A stretch of 64,000 nucleotides of DNA. It comes from Betaproteobacteria bacterium. GTDB taxonomy: Bacteria > Pseudomonadota > Gammaproteobacteria > Burkholderiales > Ga0077523. Below, in pieces: positions 10,001 through 20,078 of the stretch. The stretch is from contig JADJPK010000011.1 in the NCBI GenBank assembly GCA_016713305.1, positions 157,845 to 221,844 on the forward strand, read 5' to 3'. The notes under the pieces were generated by a model, which was given only the letters and a program-made list of their open reading frames with translations, ran no database searches and had not been told where the DNA came from. The first letter of the stretch is position 1. Each line of letters opens with the position of its first letter. The position numbers were made by a program, and so were the translations under genes.

Positions 10001-10183
10001 GCCTTCCATCTCCTCGGAGGCCAGGCCCGTGTAGCGCCAGATGACGCTGATCACCGGAATGTTGATGGACGGGAAGATGTCGCTGGGCGTGCGCAGGATC
10101 ATCAGCGGTCCGATGATCAGCGTGAGCAGCGCCACCACGATGAACGTGTAGGGGCGGCGCAGGGCGAGCTGGACGATCCACAT
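7019..10183 (-). CDS. RND efflux transporter permease (HAE1/AcrB-like)
   Basis: This is a 1054-residue inner-membrane proton-driven pump, full length for the AcrB family. The first helix is VVALLTLIIGPLMIL, followed by DIFPSINIPVISVIW. The large periplasmic loop is followed by the helix-4 motif LALAVGILVDDATVAIENI, carrying the two Asp residues of the proton relay. The second half repeats the topology (YGLVFAIVLVYLLMVVNF, then VPALTGAIMAVGIATANSIL). The adaptor follows at once. No dedicated outer-membrane factor is in this unit, so the pump may use the CzcC-like protein encoded just upstream or another TolC (inference). Substrates are probably organic compounds, not metals. Confidence 0.93.
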   Translation of the reverse strand: MWIVQLALRRPYTFIVVALLTLIIGPLMILRTPSDIFPSINIPVISVIWRYTGLASEEMEGRMVSQFERAMTATVNDIEHIESQIVNGVAVVKVFFHQGTEIQTGLSQIVAISQTVINNFPPGATAPLILQYSASTVPILQLALSSNTLAEHEMNDLANSFMRTQLATVQGAVLPFPYGGKVRQIMVDIDPRQLQAKGLTPQSVVDALGQQNLILPTGTIKLGALEYDVALNGSPRSVKELNDLPIRSGPNGTIFIRDVAHVRDGFQPQINVVRRDGQRAVLLTILKYGSASTLDIVQRVKDELPRIRAGLPPELDIQTALDQSLFVQAAVDGVVHEAILAACLTALMILLFLGSWRSTLIITISIPLSILVSLSLLSALGETINIMTLGGLALAVGILVDDATVAIENITQHLEQGKSLERAILDGAGQIALPTLVSTLCICIVFVPMFLLTGVARYLFVPMAMAVVFAMLASYFFSRTLVPTLAKYLLRGHTDVHGHHARRSAWRSLHGRFESGFASMRNGYRTLLERSMEAPAAFSILVLAVCVGTAALVPWVGRDFFPSVDAGQIKLHLRAKTGTRLEETARLCDLVENRIRQIIPPAELEAILDNIGLPTSGTNLTYNNSGTVGPADADIVISLKPGHAPTENYVRRLRKELPEHFPGVMFYMLPADIVSQILNFGLPAPIDVQVVGNKVAENRKFAMALFEQLKTVTGIADLRIHQPFDQPKLDVVVDRVRAQQAGLSQREIAGNLLITLSGSFQTSPTFFLNPKNRVTYNVITQAPQYRMDSLDALNNIPVRTTEQGSSGILGSLASVSRDTERAVISHWNVQPVLDIYGGIQGRDLGGVADDVDRIVKAAEKDLPKGSRLIVRGQMETMQSSFSGLLYGLVFAIVLVYLLMVVNFQSWLDPLIIISALPAALAGIVWMLFVTGTTISVPALTGAIMAVGIATANSILVVSFAREQMRDGAEAFTAALEAGIGRFRPVLMTALAMIIGMIPMAMGMGEGGEQNAPLGRAVIGGLLFATVATLFFVPVVFAMVHGWRTGRADAAHASA

Positions 10184-10382
10184 GGCGGAAGGCGCTTACC
10201 GGAAGCGAGCGCCAGGCGTGCCGCAGCGCCGGCCGTGCGGAATGGATGAGCGGAGCGGTGAAAGAAGGACCATGGACCGCGAATGATAGGTCATCGGCAG
10301 GGACCGGAGGAGCCCGCGTCGTGGAGCAGCCCGCGTGCCCGCGGATCTCGCCCTTGCGGCCGGCCGGGCCGTGTCGGCCGCG

Positions 10383-11639
10383 TCAGTCCTTGTGTTCCTC
10401 CGCCTCTTCCTCGGGATCGTTCCAGAGGACATGCGCTTCGACCAGCAGGCGGTAACGGGTTTCCTCGGCTTCGATCCTGGCCATCGCCGCCGCGAGCGCC
10501 GATTCGAGGGCGAGGCGGCGCGCCACCAGAACCTCGGAGAGCGAGGCCTCCCGTAGCTGCCACGACCGGTTCATGGATTCGGCGTTGCGCTGCATGCCCT
10601 CGGCGGCCGAGCGGGCCTTTTCCCACGCATTGAAAGCGCCGCGCGCCTCGCCATGCATGCGCGCCACGTCTGCCGACACTCGCTGGACGACCGCTGCTTC
10701 GTGACTTGCCGCCACCGCGGCCTGCGCACGTGCGCCGTCGGCCAGGGCCCGCCGTGCCTCTCCGGGCAGCGGCACGACCACGTACACGCTCGCGATGCGG
10801 TCCGATGCGCTCCTGTCGTTGGCGAGCCGCACCCCCACGGCCGGATCCGGCCGCTGCTCCGCATGCGCCCGTTTCGCCACGAGCAGGCCGCGCCGGGAGG
10901 CCGCGCGCGCGAGCCGCACCTCGTCGTTGTGGGCCCGTACGCGATCCACGAACCAGTCGAGACTCTGGTCCAGCGGTTGCGGCCGGCCGACCGAGGCGAT
11001 CCCCGGGACCGGCACCGCGGGGAACGTCCGCTCCAGCGCGGCCCGCGCACCCTGCTCACGGCCACGGTAGTTCTCGACGACGGCCTCGGCCTGCGCCGCC
11101 GACGCTTCGGCGAGGTTCGCCTCCACCCGGGGCGCATCGCCCGCCGCGGCCCGCCGTCTCACGATGCTCGCCTGCTCGTTCAGGGCCTGGAGCTGCTGGC
11201 TCCACAGCGCGAGCTGGACGTTCTCGCGCGCCCATCCGTACCAGAGCTGCAGCAGATGGCGGGCGCCGTCGCACCAGGCACTGTAGGAGGCGCGCCGGGC
11301 AAGCTCGACATTCTGGTCCCCCAGCTCGACGTCGATGCGGGCCTTGTCCGGCAGGCGGATCGGCCGCTCGATGCCGATTTCCACCTCCGAGAAACGGCCC
11401 GCCGGAAGCGAGTGATTCTGGTAGCCGCCGCGAATCGCGAATTCGTAGGGCCCCGCCTCGAGACGGCGGCGTCCCGCCAGCTCCAGCACCACGCCTTCGC
11501 GCGCGGCACGCACGGGCGGATACGCAGCCAGGGCCTTCTCCACCAGAGCCGTGGGCGGCAGATCTGCCGCGGGATCGGCCTCCGATGCGCCGGCCGCGCT
11601 CGCGGCCAGGGTGATCGACAGCATGACGGTCCGGATCAT
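10383..11639 (-). CDS. czcC: CzcC-like outer-membrane factor of a metal RND system
   Basis: This is a 418-residue TolC-fold outer-membrane channel. MIRTVMLSITLAASAAGASEA is a signal peptide. The two long coiled-coil repeats are seen around LVEKALAAYPPVRAAREGVVL and in ARGAFNAWEKARSAAEGMQR through SLSEVLVARRLALESALA. Its ATG overlaps the stop of the pump gene in an ATGA junction, so it is translated from the same message. It is shorter than TolC, as is usual for CzcC/CusC-type proteins. It ends in an acidic, His-containing tail (EEEAEEHKD). Together with the two upstream genes it forms a tripartite metal exporter. Which metal (Co/Zn/Cd, Ni or Cu) cannot be settled from sequence alone. Confidence 0.85.
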   Translation of the reverse strand: MIRTVMLSITLAASAAGASEADPAADLPPTALVEKALAAYPPVRAAREGVVLELAGRRRLEAGPYEFAIRGGYQNHSLPAGRFSEVEIGIERPIRLPDKARIDVELGDQNVELARRASYSAWCDGARHLLQLWYGWARENVQLALWSQQLQALNEQASIVRRRAAAGDAPRVEANLAEASAAQAEAVVENYRGREQGARAALERTFPAVPVPGIASVGRPQPLDQSLDWFVDRVRAHNDEVRLARAASRRGLLVAKRAHAEQRPDPAVGVRLANDRSASDRIASVYVVVPLPGEARRALADGARAQAAVAASHEAAVVQRVSADVARMHGEARGAFNAWEKARSAAEGMQRNAESMNRSWQLREASLSEVLVARRLALESALAAAMARIEAEETRYRLLVEAHVLWNDPEEEAEEHKD

Positions 11640-14600
11640 CGCGGCACCTCCAGGGACGCAGCCGAGGAGGCCGCGTGGCGCACTCCGAAGCGCCGGTAGA
11701 GCAGGGGAAGAATCAGCAGCGTGAGCGCCGTGGACGTGACCAGGCCGCCGATGACCACCACGGCCAGCGGCCGCTGGATCTCGGCCCCGGGGCCCGTCGC
11801 GAACAGCAGCGGCACCAGACCGAAGGCCGCGATGCTGGCGGTCATCAGTACCGGGCGCAGCCTGCGGGACGCACCGTCGCGTACGACCCGGTCGATGGGC
11901 AGGCCGGCATCGCGCAGCTGGTTGAACGTGCTCATGAGCACCACGCCGTTCAGCACGGCGATGCCCAGCAGCGCGATGAAACCGACGGAGGCGGGCACGG
12001 AGAGGTACTGCCCCGAGGCCCACAGCGCGACGATCCCGCCCACCATCGCGAACGGGATATTGGCGAAGACCAGCGCCGCCTGAGACAGCGAGCCGAAGGT
12101 CGCGAACAGCAGCATGAAGATGAGCGCCAGCGCTACCGGCACCACCACGGCCAGGCGCGCGGCGGCTCGTTGCTGGTTCTCGAACTGGCCGCCCCACGCG
12201 AGGTGGTAGCCCTGGGGCAACGGCACCTTTGCCGCGAGGGCGGCCTTGGCGTCGTCGACGAAGCCGACGAGATCGCGCCCGCCCACGCTCGACTGCACGA
12301 CAGCGTAGCGGAAGCCGTTCTCCCGATCGATCTTGACCGGACCATCCACCCGGGCGATACGGGCCACCGTGGAGAGGGGGACTGCCTTGCCGTCCGGCAT
12401 CACCACGTTCTGGTTCTGGTACAGCGCCCCGGAACTGCGCAGACTGCTCTGGCCGCGAACGATGAGCGGTGTACGGCGGCCTTCCTCGATCACGGTGCCG
12501 ACGCGGCGTCCTTCGAGCTGGATGCGCAGATCCGTCTCGATCTCGTCCACCGTGAGCTTCTGGTGCCCGGTGGCGAAGCGGTTGATGTCCACCTTCAGGT
12601 ACTGCACGCCTTCGTTGGTGAGCGTGAAGACGTCGCGATTGCCTGGCACCGTCTTGAGCTGGGCCTCGACCTGCTGAGCGAGCCGGTTCAGCATCCCCAG
12701 GTCCGGGCCGAAGATCTTGATGGCGAGATCGCCCCGCACGCCCGTGAGCATCTCGGAGACGCGCATCTCGATGGGCTAGGTGAAGGTGAAGTTGACGCCC
12801 GGAAAGGCCGCCATCACCGCGCGCAGCGAATCGATGATGGAATCCTTGTCCGGCGTGCGCCATTCGGTCCGCGGCTTGAGCACCATGAACATGTCGGTCT
12901 GGTTGAGTCCCATGGGGTCCAGACCGATCTCGTCCGCGCCGGTACGGGCCACGATGTTCGTCACCTCCGGTACCTGCGCGAGGATCGCCTTCTGGATGCG
13001 CTGGTCCAGCTCGTTGCTCGCGTCGAGCGAGATCGACGGCAGTTTCTCGAGCTGCATGATGAGGTCGCCTTCATCCATGGTGGGCATGAAGGTCTTGCCA
13101 GTGGCGAGATACGCGCCGGTGGCGGCGGCCAGAAGGAGCACGGCCACCGCGGCCACCGCCTTGGGACTGTCCAGCGCGCGTTCGAGCAGCGGGGCATAGA
13201 GCCGCTGCGCCTGGCGCACCAGCCAGGGATCCCGATGGGCGGTGCGTCCCAGCAGCACCGAACCGGCCACGGGAATCACCGTCAGGGCGAGCACCAGCGA
13301 ACCGGACAGGGCGAACACGATGGAAAGCGCCACGGGCTTGAAGAGCTTCCCCTCCAGCCCTTCGAGTGTCAGCAGCGGCAGGAACACGATGACGATGATC
13401 ACGATGCCCGAGGTCACAGGCCGCGCGACTTCGCGTACCGCATCGAACACGATCTGCAGCTTCGAACGCTCGGGCGGCGCGTGCGCGAGATGGCTCACGA
13501 CGTTCTCGACGACCACGACGGACGCGTCGACGAGCATGCCGATGGCGATGGCCAGCCCCCCCAGGCTCATCAGGTTGGCGCTCATGCCTGCCTGGTCCAT
13601 CAGGATGAAGGTCGCCAGGGCCGACAGGGGGCAGGGTGAGCGCCACGACGATGGAAGCGCGCAGATCGCCCAGGAACAGGAACAGCAGTACCAGCACGAG
13701 GACGATGGCCTCGAGCAGCGCGCGCGAGACGGTGTCCACCGCGCGCTCCACGAGATTGCCGCGGTCGTAGAACACCTTGGTGGTGACCCCGGCCGGAAGC
13801 TGGGGCGCGATCTCGGCCAGTCGGGCGCGCACGCCGTCCACCACCTGCCGTGCATTGGCGCCGCGCAGTCCCAGCACCAGACCCTGTACGGCTTCGCCTT
13901 CTCCGTTCTTGGTGACGGCGCCGTATCGCGTGACCGACCCGATCCGCACCTCGGCGACCTCCGCGACCCGGACGGGAATGGCATTGCGCTCGGCCACCAC
14001 GATGGCGCGCACGTCGTCGAGCGTGCGGATGCTGCCTTCGGCGCGGACGAGCAGCGCCTCCTCCGATTCGGTCAGGCGGCCGGCGCCGTCGTTGCGGTTG
14101 TTCGATTCCAGCGCGTGCTGCAGATCGGAGACGGGGATGCCGCGCGCCGCCAGCGCGGCGATGTCCGGCACCACCTCGAAGGCGCGCACGTGCCCGCCGA
14201 GCGAGTTGACGTCCGCCACGCCCGGCACCGTCCGCAGGCGCGGCCGGATCACCCAGTCGAGCAGGGTGCGCCGCTCGTCGAGGGAAAGTCCGCCCCCTTC
14301 GATGGTGAACATGAACATCTCGCCCAGCGGAGTGGTGATGGGGGCGAGGCCACCGCTCACCCCTGCAGGCAGTTCGGACATGACGCCCGCCAGGCGCTCG
14401 TTCACCTGCTGGCGTGCCCAGTAGATGTCCGTGCCTTCCTGGAAATCGATGGTCACGTCGGCGATGGCGTACTTCGACATGGACCGCAGCAGCCGCTGCC
14501 GGGGGATGCCCAGCATCTCGATCTCGATGGGGGCGACGATGCGAGTCTCGATCTCCTCGGGCGTCATGCCCGGCGCCTTGACGATGATCTTGACCTGGGT

Positions 14601-14732
14601 GGTGGAAACGTCGGGGAACGCGTCGATGGGCAGCGTGAGGAATGCCCGCACGCCGAACAGGACGAGCAGCAGGGTCGCCGCGAGCACCAGCAGACGCTGC
14701 TGCAGGGAAAAGCCGATGAGGCGGGTCAGCAT
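11636..14732 (-). CDS. czcA: CzcA/CusA-type metal RND pump, one frameshift and one in-frame amber codon
   Basis: This is an inner-membrane HME-family RND pump of about 1030 residues if intact. The N-terminus MLTRLIGFSLQQRLLVLAA and DAFPDVSTTQVKIIVKAPG are characteristic. The helix-4 region reads GGLAIAIGMLVDASVVVVEN. Two lesions are visible. At the GGGGG run at 13627-13631 an extra base changes LTLPLSALATFILM to another frame. At 12776-12778 a TAG stands where the family has Gln: the text reads FPGVNFTFT, stop, PIEMRVSEMLTG, whereas homologues read TQPIEMR. The amber needs only CAG to TAG. Downstream sequence is fully conserved to LEVPR. Either the pump is a recent pseudogene or both changes are sequence errors. 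It lies ten bases downstream of czcB and overlaps czcC. Confidence 0.87.
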
Positions 14733-14742
14733 GGTGGCCTCT

Positions 14743-15833
14743 TCAGCGGGTTTCCATGAGGCGAGCCTTCAGTGCGGACACGCCGGCCACCGCGATCTGC
14801 GCCTGGACGGGCAGATCTGCGGTCACGATGGAACTGGTGGCGCCTTCGTTGACGAGGGTCACGGCGCGTGCGCGGAATCCCGCCCCCGTCCGCTCGAACA
14901 CGTAGACGTGATCCTTCACCCGCGCCAGGGCCGCACTGGGAATGCGCCATTGCGCCGCGCCGCCCGCGGCCGCCGCGACGGAGGCCTCGACGTACTGACC
15001 TGGCCGAAGGCGCTGGGCGTTGGTCGAGATGAGCGCCCGGAGCATGACGGTCTGGCTTTCGGGGTCACGCTCTTGCCGACGGAAATGATCTTGCCGGCGG
15101 CGTCTGCCGAGGGCACGCGCACCTTGGCTCCTTCACGCACGCCTGCAGCGCGCGCGAGCGGCACCTGGATCTCGAGCCACAGCGGATCGAGCTGGGCGAG
15201 CTTGTAGATCGGCGTGTACGCCTCCAGGCGCTGGCCGGCCTGCGCCATCTGCTCCACCACAACGGCGTTCACCGGCGAGGCCACGGTGACGCTGCTCGTG
15301 ATCGCCGCACCGGTCTGGAGCTTGTCGATCGCACCGTCCGCCATGCCCGCCAGCTTGAGGGCGTGCCGGCGTTCGGCCAGCAGCGCCGATGCCTCCACGT
15401 GGGTCGCCCTGGTGGACAGCAGCCGGCTCTCCGCGATGAGGCCCTCGGCGGAAAGCTTGCGGTCCCGGTCCAGGTTGGCCTGGGCAAGCTGCATCTGGGT
15501 GAGCGCCTGGAGGTAGCCGCGCTGCGCTTCCGCCAGTGCGGAGCTCTGCATCCGGGCAAGCACCTGGCCGCGCTTCACGGGCTCGTTGACGGCGACCAGC
15601 ACGGACTCCACCAGTCCGGGCAGAGGCGTGCTCACGACATGGAGCTGGTTGTTCGGCACCATGACTTCGGCGGCGAGGCCTGTCACCTCGCTGACGGGCT
15701 GGCTCTCGGGGCTGGCGGTGGCGATGCCCAGTGCGGTGATCTGGCGGGCATCGAGCTTGATGTCCTGGGCCTGCGGGCAGGCGGCGATGCCGGCCAGCAC
15801 GAAACCCAGCACGCGAAAGGCGTTCTTCGTCAC
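14743..15833 (-). CDS. czcB: CzcB-like periplasmic adaptor of the metal RND system, one frameshift
   Basis: This is a membrane fusion protein of about 363 residues. It opens with the signal-like segment MTKNAFRVLGFVLAGIAACPQ. The lipoyl region reads LPGLVESVLVAVNEPVKRGQ, with a helical hairpin rich in Ala and Gln (about residues 90-170) and a second lipoyl half (ITSSVTVASPVNAVVVEQM). The frame breaks near 15065. VGKSVTPKARP should be SVDPESQTVMLRALI, which one missing G explains. The protein then runs TNAQRLRPGQYVEASVA to LMETR. It has no extended N-terminal His-rich metal-binding domain. It is the first pump gene of the czcBAC-like operon, downstream of a small exported His-containing protein. 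Confidence 0.87.
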
Positions 15834-15962
15834 GGGTGGTTCCTCGAATGACTGCGTGGCGGCAGCCGCTGCGGGTCGGTCCTCCGGCGGTCGAGCCGGA
15901 CGGACGGCGTGGCAGACGGCCGTCGACCTTGCCGGTGCGTGCGCGCACCGGTCGAAGCGGGG

Positions 15963-16370
15963 TCAGACGAGGAGGGGAGGGCCTATGGCGAAAGGAGGCG
16001 CGGCATCGATGCTGCCGCCGGCGCGGACGGTTGACGAGCGAAGGAAGATGCCCTGGGCGGCGAGCGAACGCACGGCAGTGAATGCCGGTGCCGCACTCCT
16101 GCCGGGATCGCTGGAGACCCCCATGCGGTCATTGCGCAGGTGTTCGGTCTGCGCCGTGACCAGCGCCCCTTCGTCCTGGCCGCAGCGGGCCACCACCGTG
16201 GCGCGGTTGCCGTGGGAATGGGGAACGAGGGCCGTCCCATCGGGGAGATGGATGCCGGAACCGGTGCTGCCGGCGGGGGCGACGTGGGCGTGCAACAGCG
16301 GCGCCCACGTCTGGATGAGCGCGAACGCGACCAGCAGAAACAGCACGCCGACGGAACGTCCCCGGGTCAT
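15963..16370 (-). CDS. Small exported His-containing protein at the head of the metal-efflux operon
   Basis: This is a protein of about 135 residues with an N-terminal signal segment (GRSVGVLFLLVAFALIQTWA). Several His residues follow (PLLHAHVAP, IHLPDGTALVPHSHG). Short secreted proteins of this layout often precede Cus/Czc-type operons and are thought to sense or bind metal in the periplasm. The similarity here is of layout, not a firm family match. The ATG at 16370 has GGGGAG about eight bases upstream, and the in-frame codons further upstream lack such a site. The gene lies 129 bases upstream of czcB and diverges from queG. Substrate and function are unproven. Confidence 0.6.
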   Translation of the reverse strand: MTRGRSVGVLFLLVAFALIQTWAPLLHAHVAPAGSTGSGIHLPDGTALVPHSHGNRATVVARCGQDEGALVTAQTEHLRNDRMGVSSDPGRSAAPAFTAVRSLAAQGIFLRSSTVRAGGSIDAAPPFAIGPPLLV

Positions 16371-16547
16371 CCCTTGTCTCCCCATGCGATGGCTCGCATT
16401 CTGGCACATGTCCCGGCACGGGCACGACCGCGACCGCATCTGTCGATGCATATGGCGCCGCCAGCCCGTGTGCCGCTAGTCCCTCCCTGTGCCGCCGGTA
16501 AACTCCGATGCCCGTCTCCGGCTCCCTTCGACACTCCCGTTCCCGCG

Positions 16548-17621
16548 ATGTCCGCTCCGTCCCCGATTCCCGATCCTCTCGCGCTCAAGGCAGAGATTCT
16601 CCAGCTCGCGCGAGACGCCGGCTTCGACGGGGCCGGCATCGCGGACATCGACTTGCGGGAGGCCGAGCCCGGCCTGGCGGCGTGGCTCGAGGCCGGATTC
16701 CACGGAACGATGGACTACATGGCGCGCCACGGGAGTCTGCGTGCACGGCCCGCGGGGCTGGTGCCCGGGACCGTGAGCGTGATCTCGGTGCGCATGAACT
16801 ATCTCGATCCTCGCACGGCGGATGCCGCGACCGTCCTGCAGGACGGCCGCCGTGCCTACATCTCCCGCTATGCGCTCGGGCGCGACTATCACAGGGTTCT
16901 CCGGTCGCGGCTGCAGCAGCTCGCGGACCGTATCGCGTCGCGGGTCGGACCCTTCGGATATCGGGTGTTCACGGACAGTGCTCCGGTCATGGAAGTGGAA
17001 CTCGCGCGCAAGGCAGGGCTCGGCTGGCGGGGCAAGCACACGCTGCTTCTGCATCGCGAAGCCGGTTCCTGGTTCTTCATCGGCGAGATCTACACCGATC
17101 TGGAGCTCCCGCCGGACGAAACCGGGCAGGAACACTGCGGAAGCTGCACCCGCTGTCTCCAGGCATGTCCCACCGGCGCCATCGTGGCCCCGTACCGGCT
17201 CGACGCGCGCCGCTGCATCTCCTACCTCACCATCGAGCACGGGGGGCCGATCCCGGAGCCGCTTCGTCCGCTCATGGGCAACCGGGTCTACGGTTGCGAC
17301 GATTGCCAGCTCTGCTGCCCCTGGAACAAGTACGCCAGGCCGGCGGGCGTCGACGACTTCGCCGTGCGCAACGGCCTCGATGCGGCCACGCTCGTGTCCC
17401 TGTTCGCGTGGACGCAGGCGCAGTTCGACGAGCGGCTGCGAGGCAGCGCGATCCGGCGGATCGGCCACGAGCGCTGGCTGCGCAATCTGGCCGTGGGGCT
17501 GGGCAATGCGCCGGGCTCGGAAGAGGTGATCGGCGCGCTGCGGAGCCGCTCGGACGACCCGTCTGCACTGGTCCGCGAGCACGTGGCCTGGGCGCTCGAA
17601 CGCCACGGGGCGCGGACATGA
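16548..17621 (+). CDS. queG: Epoxyqueuosine reductase QueG
   Basis: QueG reduces epoxyqueuosine to queuosine in tRNA anticodons (GUN), using cobalamin and two 4Fe-4S clusters in the cytoplasm. The protein is 357 residues. The catalytic Asp lies in FTDSAPVMEVELARKAGLG (D143). Cluster 1 is C197-x2-C200-x2-C203-x3-C207 (CGSCTRCLQACP). The second set is C250-x2-C253-x2-C256-C257 (CDDCQLCCPWN), with C223 completing a ligand set. A HEAT-like C-terminus (SRSDDPSALVREHVAWAL) is present, as in full-length QueG. The ATG before SAPSPIPDPL is chosen because homology begins shortly afterwards, and longer in-frame extension upstream is antisense to the neighbouring gene. Confidence 0.95.
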   Translation: MSAPSPIPDPLALKAEILQLARDAGFDGAGIADIDLREAEPGLAAWLEAGFHGTMDYMARHGSLRARPAGLVPGTVSVISVRMNYLDPRTADAATVLQDGRRAYISRYALGRDYHRVLRSRLQQLADRIASRVGPFGYRVFTDSAPVMEVELARKAGLGWRGKHTLLLHREAGSWFFIGEIYTDLELPPDETGQEHCGSCTRCLQACPTGAIVAPYRLDARRCISYLTIEHGGPIPEPLRPLMGNRVYGCDDCQLCCPWNKYARPAGVDDFAVRNGLDAATLVSLFAWTQAQFDERLRGSAIRRIGHERWLRNLAVGLGNAPGSEEVIGALRSRSDDPSALVREHVAWALERHGART

Positions 17622-17754
17622 ATGGCTCCGTCCGCGGCAGTGCGCGCTGGAAATCTGCCGTACCGGCACAACGTGACCGGAACGGCCGCGGCGCGCGGCG
17701 GGGCCGTTCGCAAGCACCGTGCAGCACCACAATGACAGGATCGGGAAGACGCGA

Positions 17755-18111
17755 ATGAATCGAATCAGGATCGGAGTCGTGCGGACCGGCGGACAAGGCC
17801 GCGGAAAGGGCATCGTCGGCACGCTGCTCACGGTGATCCTCGGTGCCGTGGCGATCGTGGGGGCCGTACTCTTCTCGGTGGTGATCCTCGCGGTGGCACT
17901 CGTCGTGGGCGCCGTGCTGGTGGGTTACTTCTGGTGGAGAACGCGCCACGTGCGCCGGCAGTTGCGCGAACAGGTCGCCCGTCAGCAGGCCGCGCAGGCC
18001 GCAGCGGCCGCGGGCGCTGCCGCCGGCGCACCGCCGCCTGGGGCCGGTACGCCCCCGCCGTCCGGCGGCACAATCATCGAAGGCGAATTCGTGCGCGAAC
18101 CGGAACGTTGA
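17755..18111 (+). CDS. Small membrane protein of unknown function
   Basis: I do not recognise a family. The product is about 118 residues. A basic, Gly-rich N-terminus (VRTGGQGRGKGIVG) leads into one or two membrane segments, from LLTVILGAVAIVGAVLF to VVILAVALVVGAVLVGYF. A charged linker (WWRTRHVRRQLREQ), an Ala/Gln run, a Pro/Gly-rich stretch and the C-terminal GTIIEGEFVREPER follow. The ATG at 17755 follows GGGAAG. A GTG twelve codons upstream is possible but less likely. The C-terminal IIEGEF motif recurs in small proteobacterial membrane proteins, but no role is known to me. It is convergent with the Mac-type permease. Confidence 0.6.
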   Translation: MNRIRIGVVRTGGQGRGKGIVGTLLTVILGAVAIVGAVLFSVVILAVALVVGAVLVGYFWWRTRHVRRQLREQVARQQAAQAAAAAGAAAGAPPPGAGTPPPSGGTIIEGEFVREPER

Positions 18112-18126
18112 ATCGGTACGGACCGG

Positions 18127-19343
<1,217 letters not shown>

Positions 19344-19347
<4 letters not shown>

Positions 19348-20078
19348 GACGCGACGGCCGCCTCGCCGGCCTGAGGAACGGGTCCGTCCAGAACGACCCG
19401 TCCGTCGAGGAAACTCACCAGCCGCTGCGCGAAGCGGGCCACGTCCATCTCATGCGTCACGAGCACGATGGTGAGCCCTTCGTCCGCATTGAGCGAAGCG
19501 AAGAGCCCCATGATCTCGTGACTCGTCGTGGTGTCCAGGTTGCCGGTCGGTTCGTCCGCCAGCACGAGATGCGGCTTGTTGGCGAGCGCGCGCGCGATGG
19601 CAACGCGTTGCTGCTGGCCTCCGGAGATCTGGTTGGGCCGCCGGTCCGCCTGGGCTTCCAGTCCCACCCGAGCGAGCAGCTCCCGTGCGCGGGCTTCCCG
19701 GGCTGCGCGCGGCATGCCCGCATACACGAGAGGCAGCGCGACGTTGTCGAGCAGGCTCGCCCGGGGCAGCAGGTTGAAGCCCTGGAACACGAAACCGATG
19801 AACCGGTTACGCAGCAGCGCGAGCCGATCCGTATCGAGGCGGGAGGTGTCGTGCCCGTCCAGCTCGTAGCGCCCCGAACTGGGCGTGTCCAGGCAGCCGA
19901 GAATGTTCATGAACGTGGACTTGCCGGAGCCGGACGGTCCCATGAGCGCAACGAACTCGCCGGCGCGGATCACGAGATTCACGTCGTGCAGCACGGGCTG
20001 GGGGCCTGCCGCAGTCTCGTAGTGCTTGTGCAGGCCGCTCACGGCCACGATCGGCCGGCCCGGTTCCGTCCCGCTCAT
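19344..20078 (-). CDS. MacB-type ABC transporter ATP-binding protein
   Basis: This is a 244-residue ATPase of the LolD/MacB class. Walker A is GPSGSGKST (residues 47-55), followed by the Q-loop in FVFQGFNLLPRASL, the signature ISGGQQQRVAIARAL, Walker B LVLADEPTGNLD and the switch His in VLVTHEMD. The MNILGCLDTPSSGRY segment is typical of MacB/LolD ATPases. Its ATG overlaps the MacA stop (TGATG), and its own stop overlaps the permease start (ATGA). The three proteins are therefore coupled in translation. It powers the permease from the cytoplasmic face. Confidence 0.94.

Noticed and set aside
5612..10181. Very long open frames on both strands (over 1000 codons) across the RND pump and its adaptor
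   Set aside because: They are antisense or shifted shadows of the conserved RND and adaptor genes in high-GC DNA. Their composition is Arg/His/Gly-rich with no family motif.
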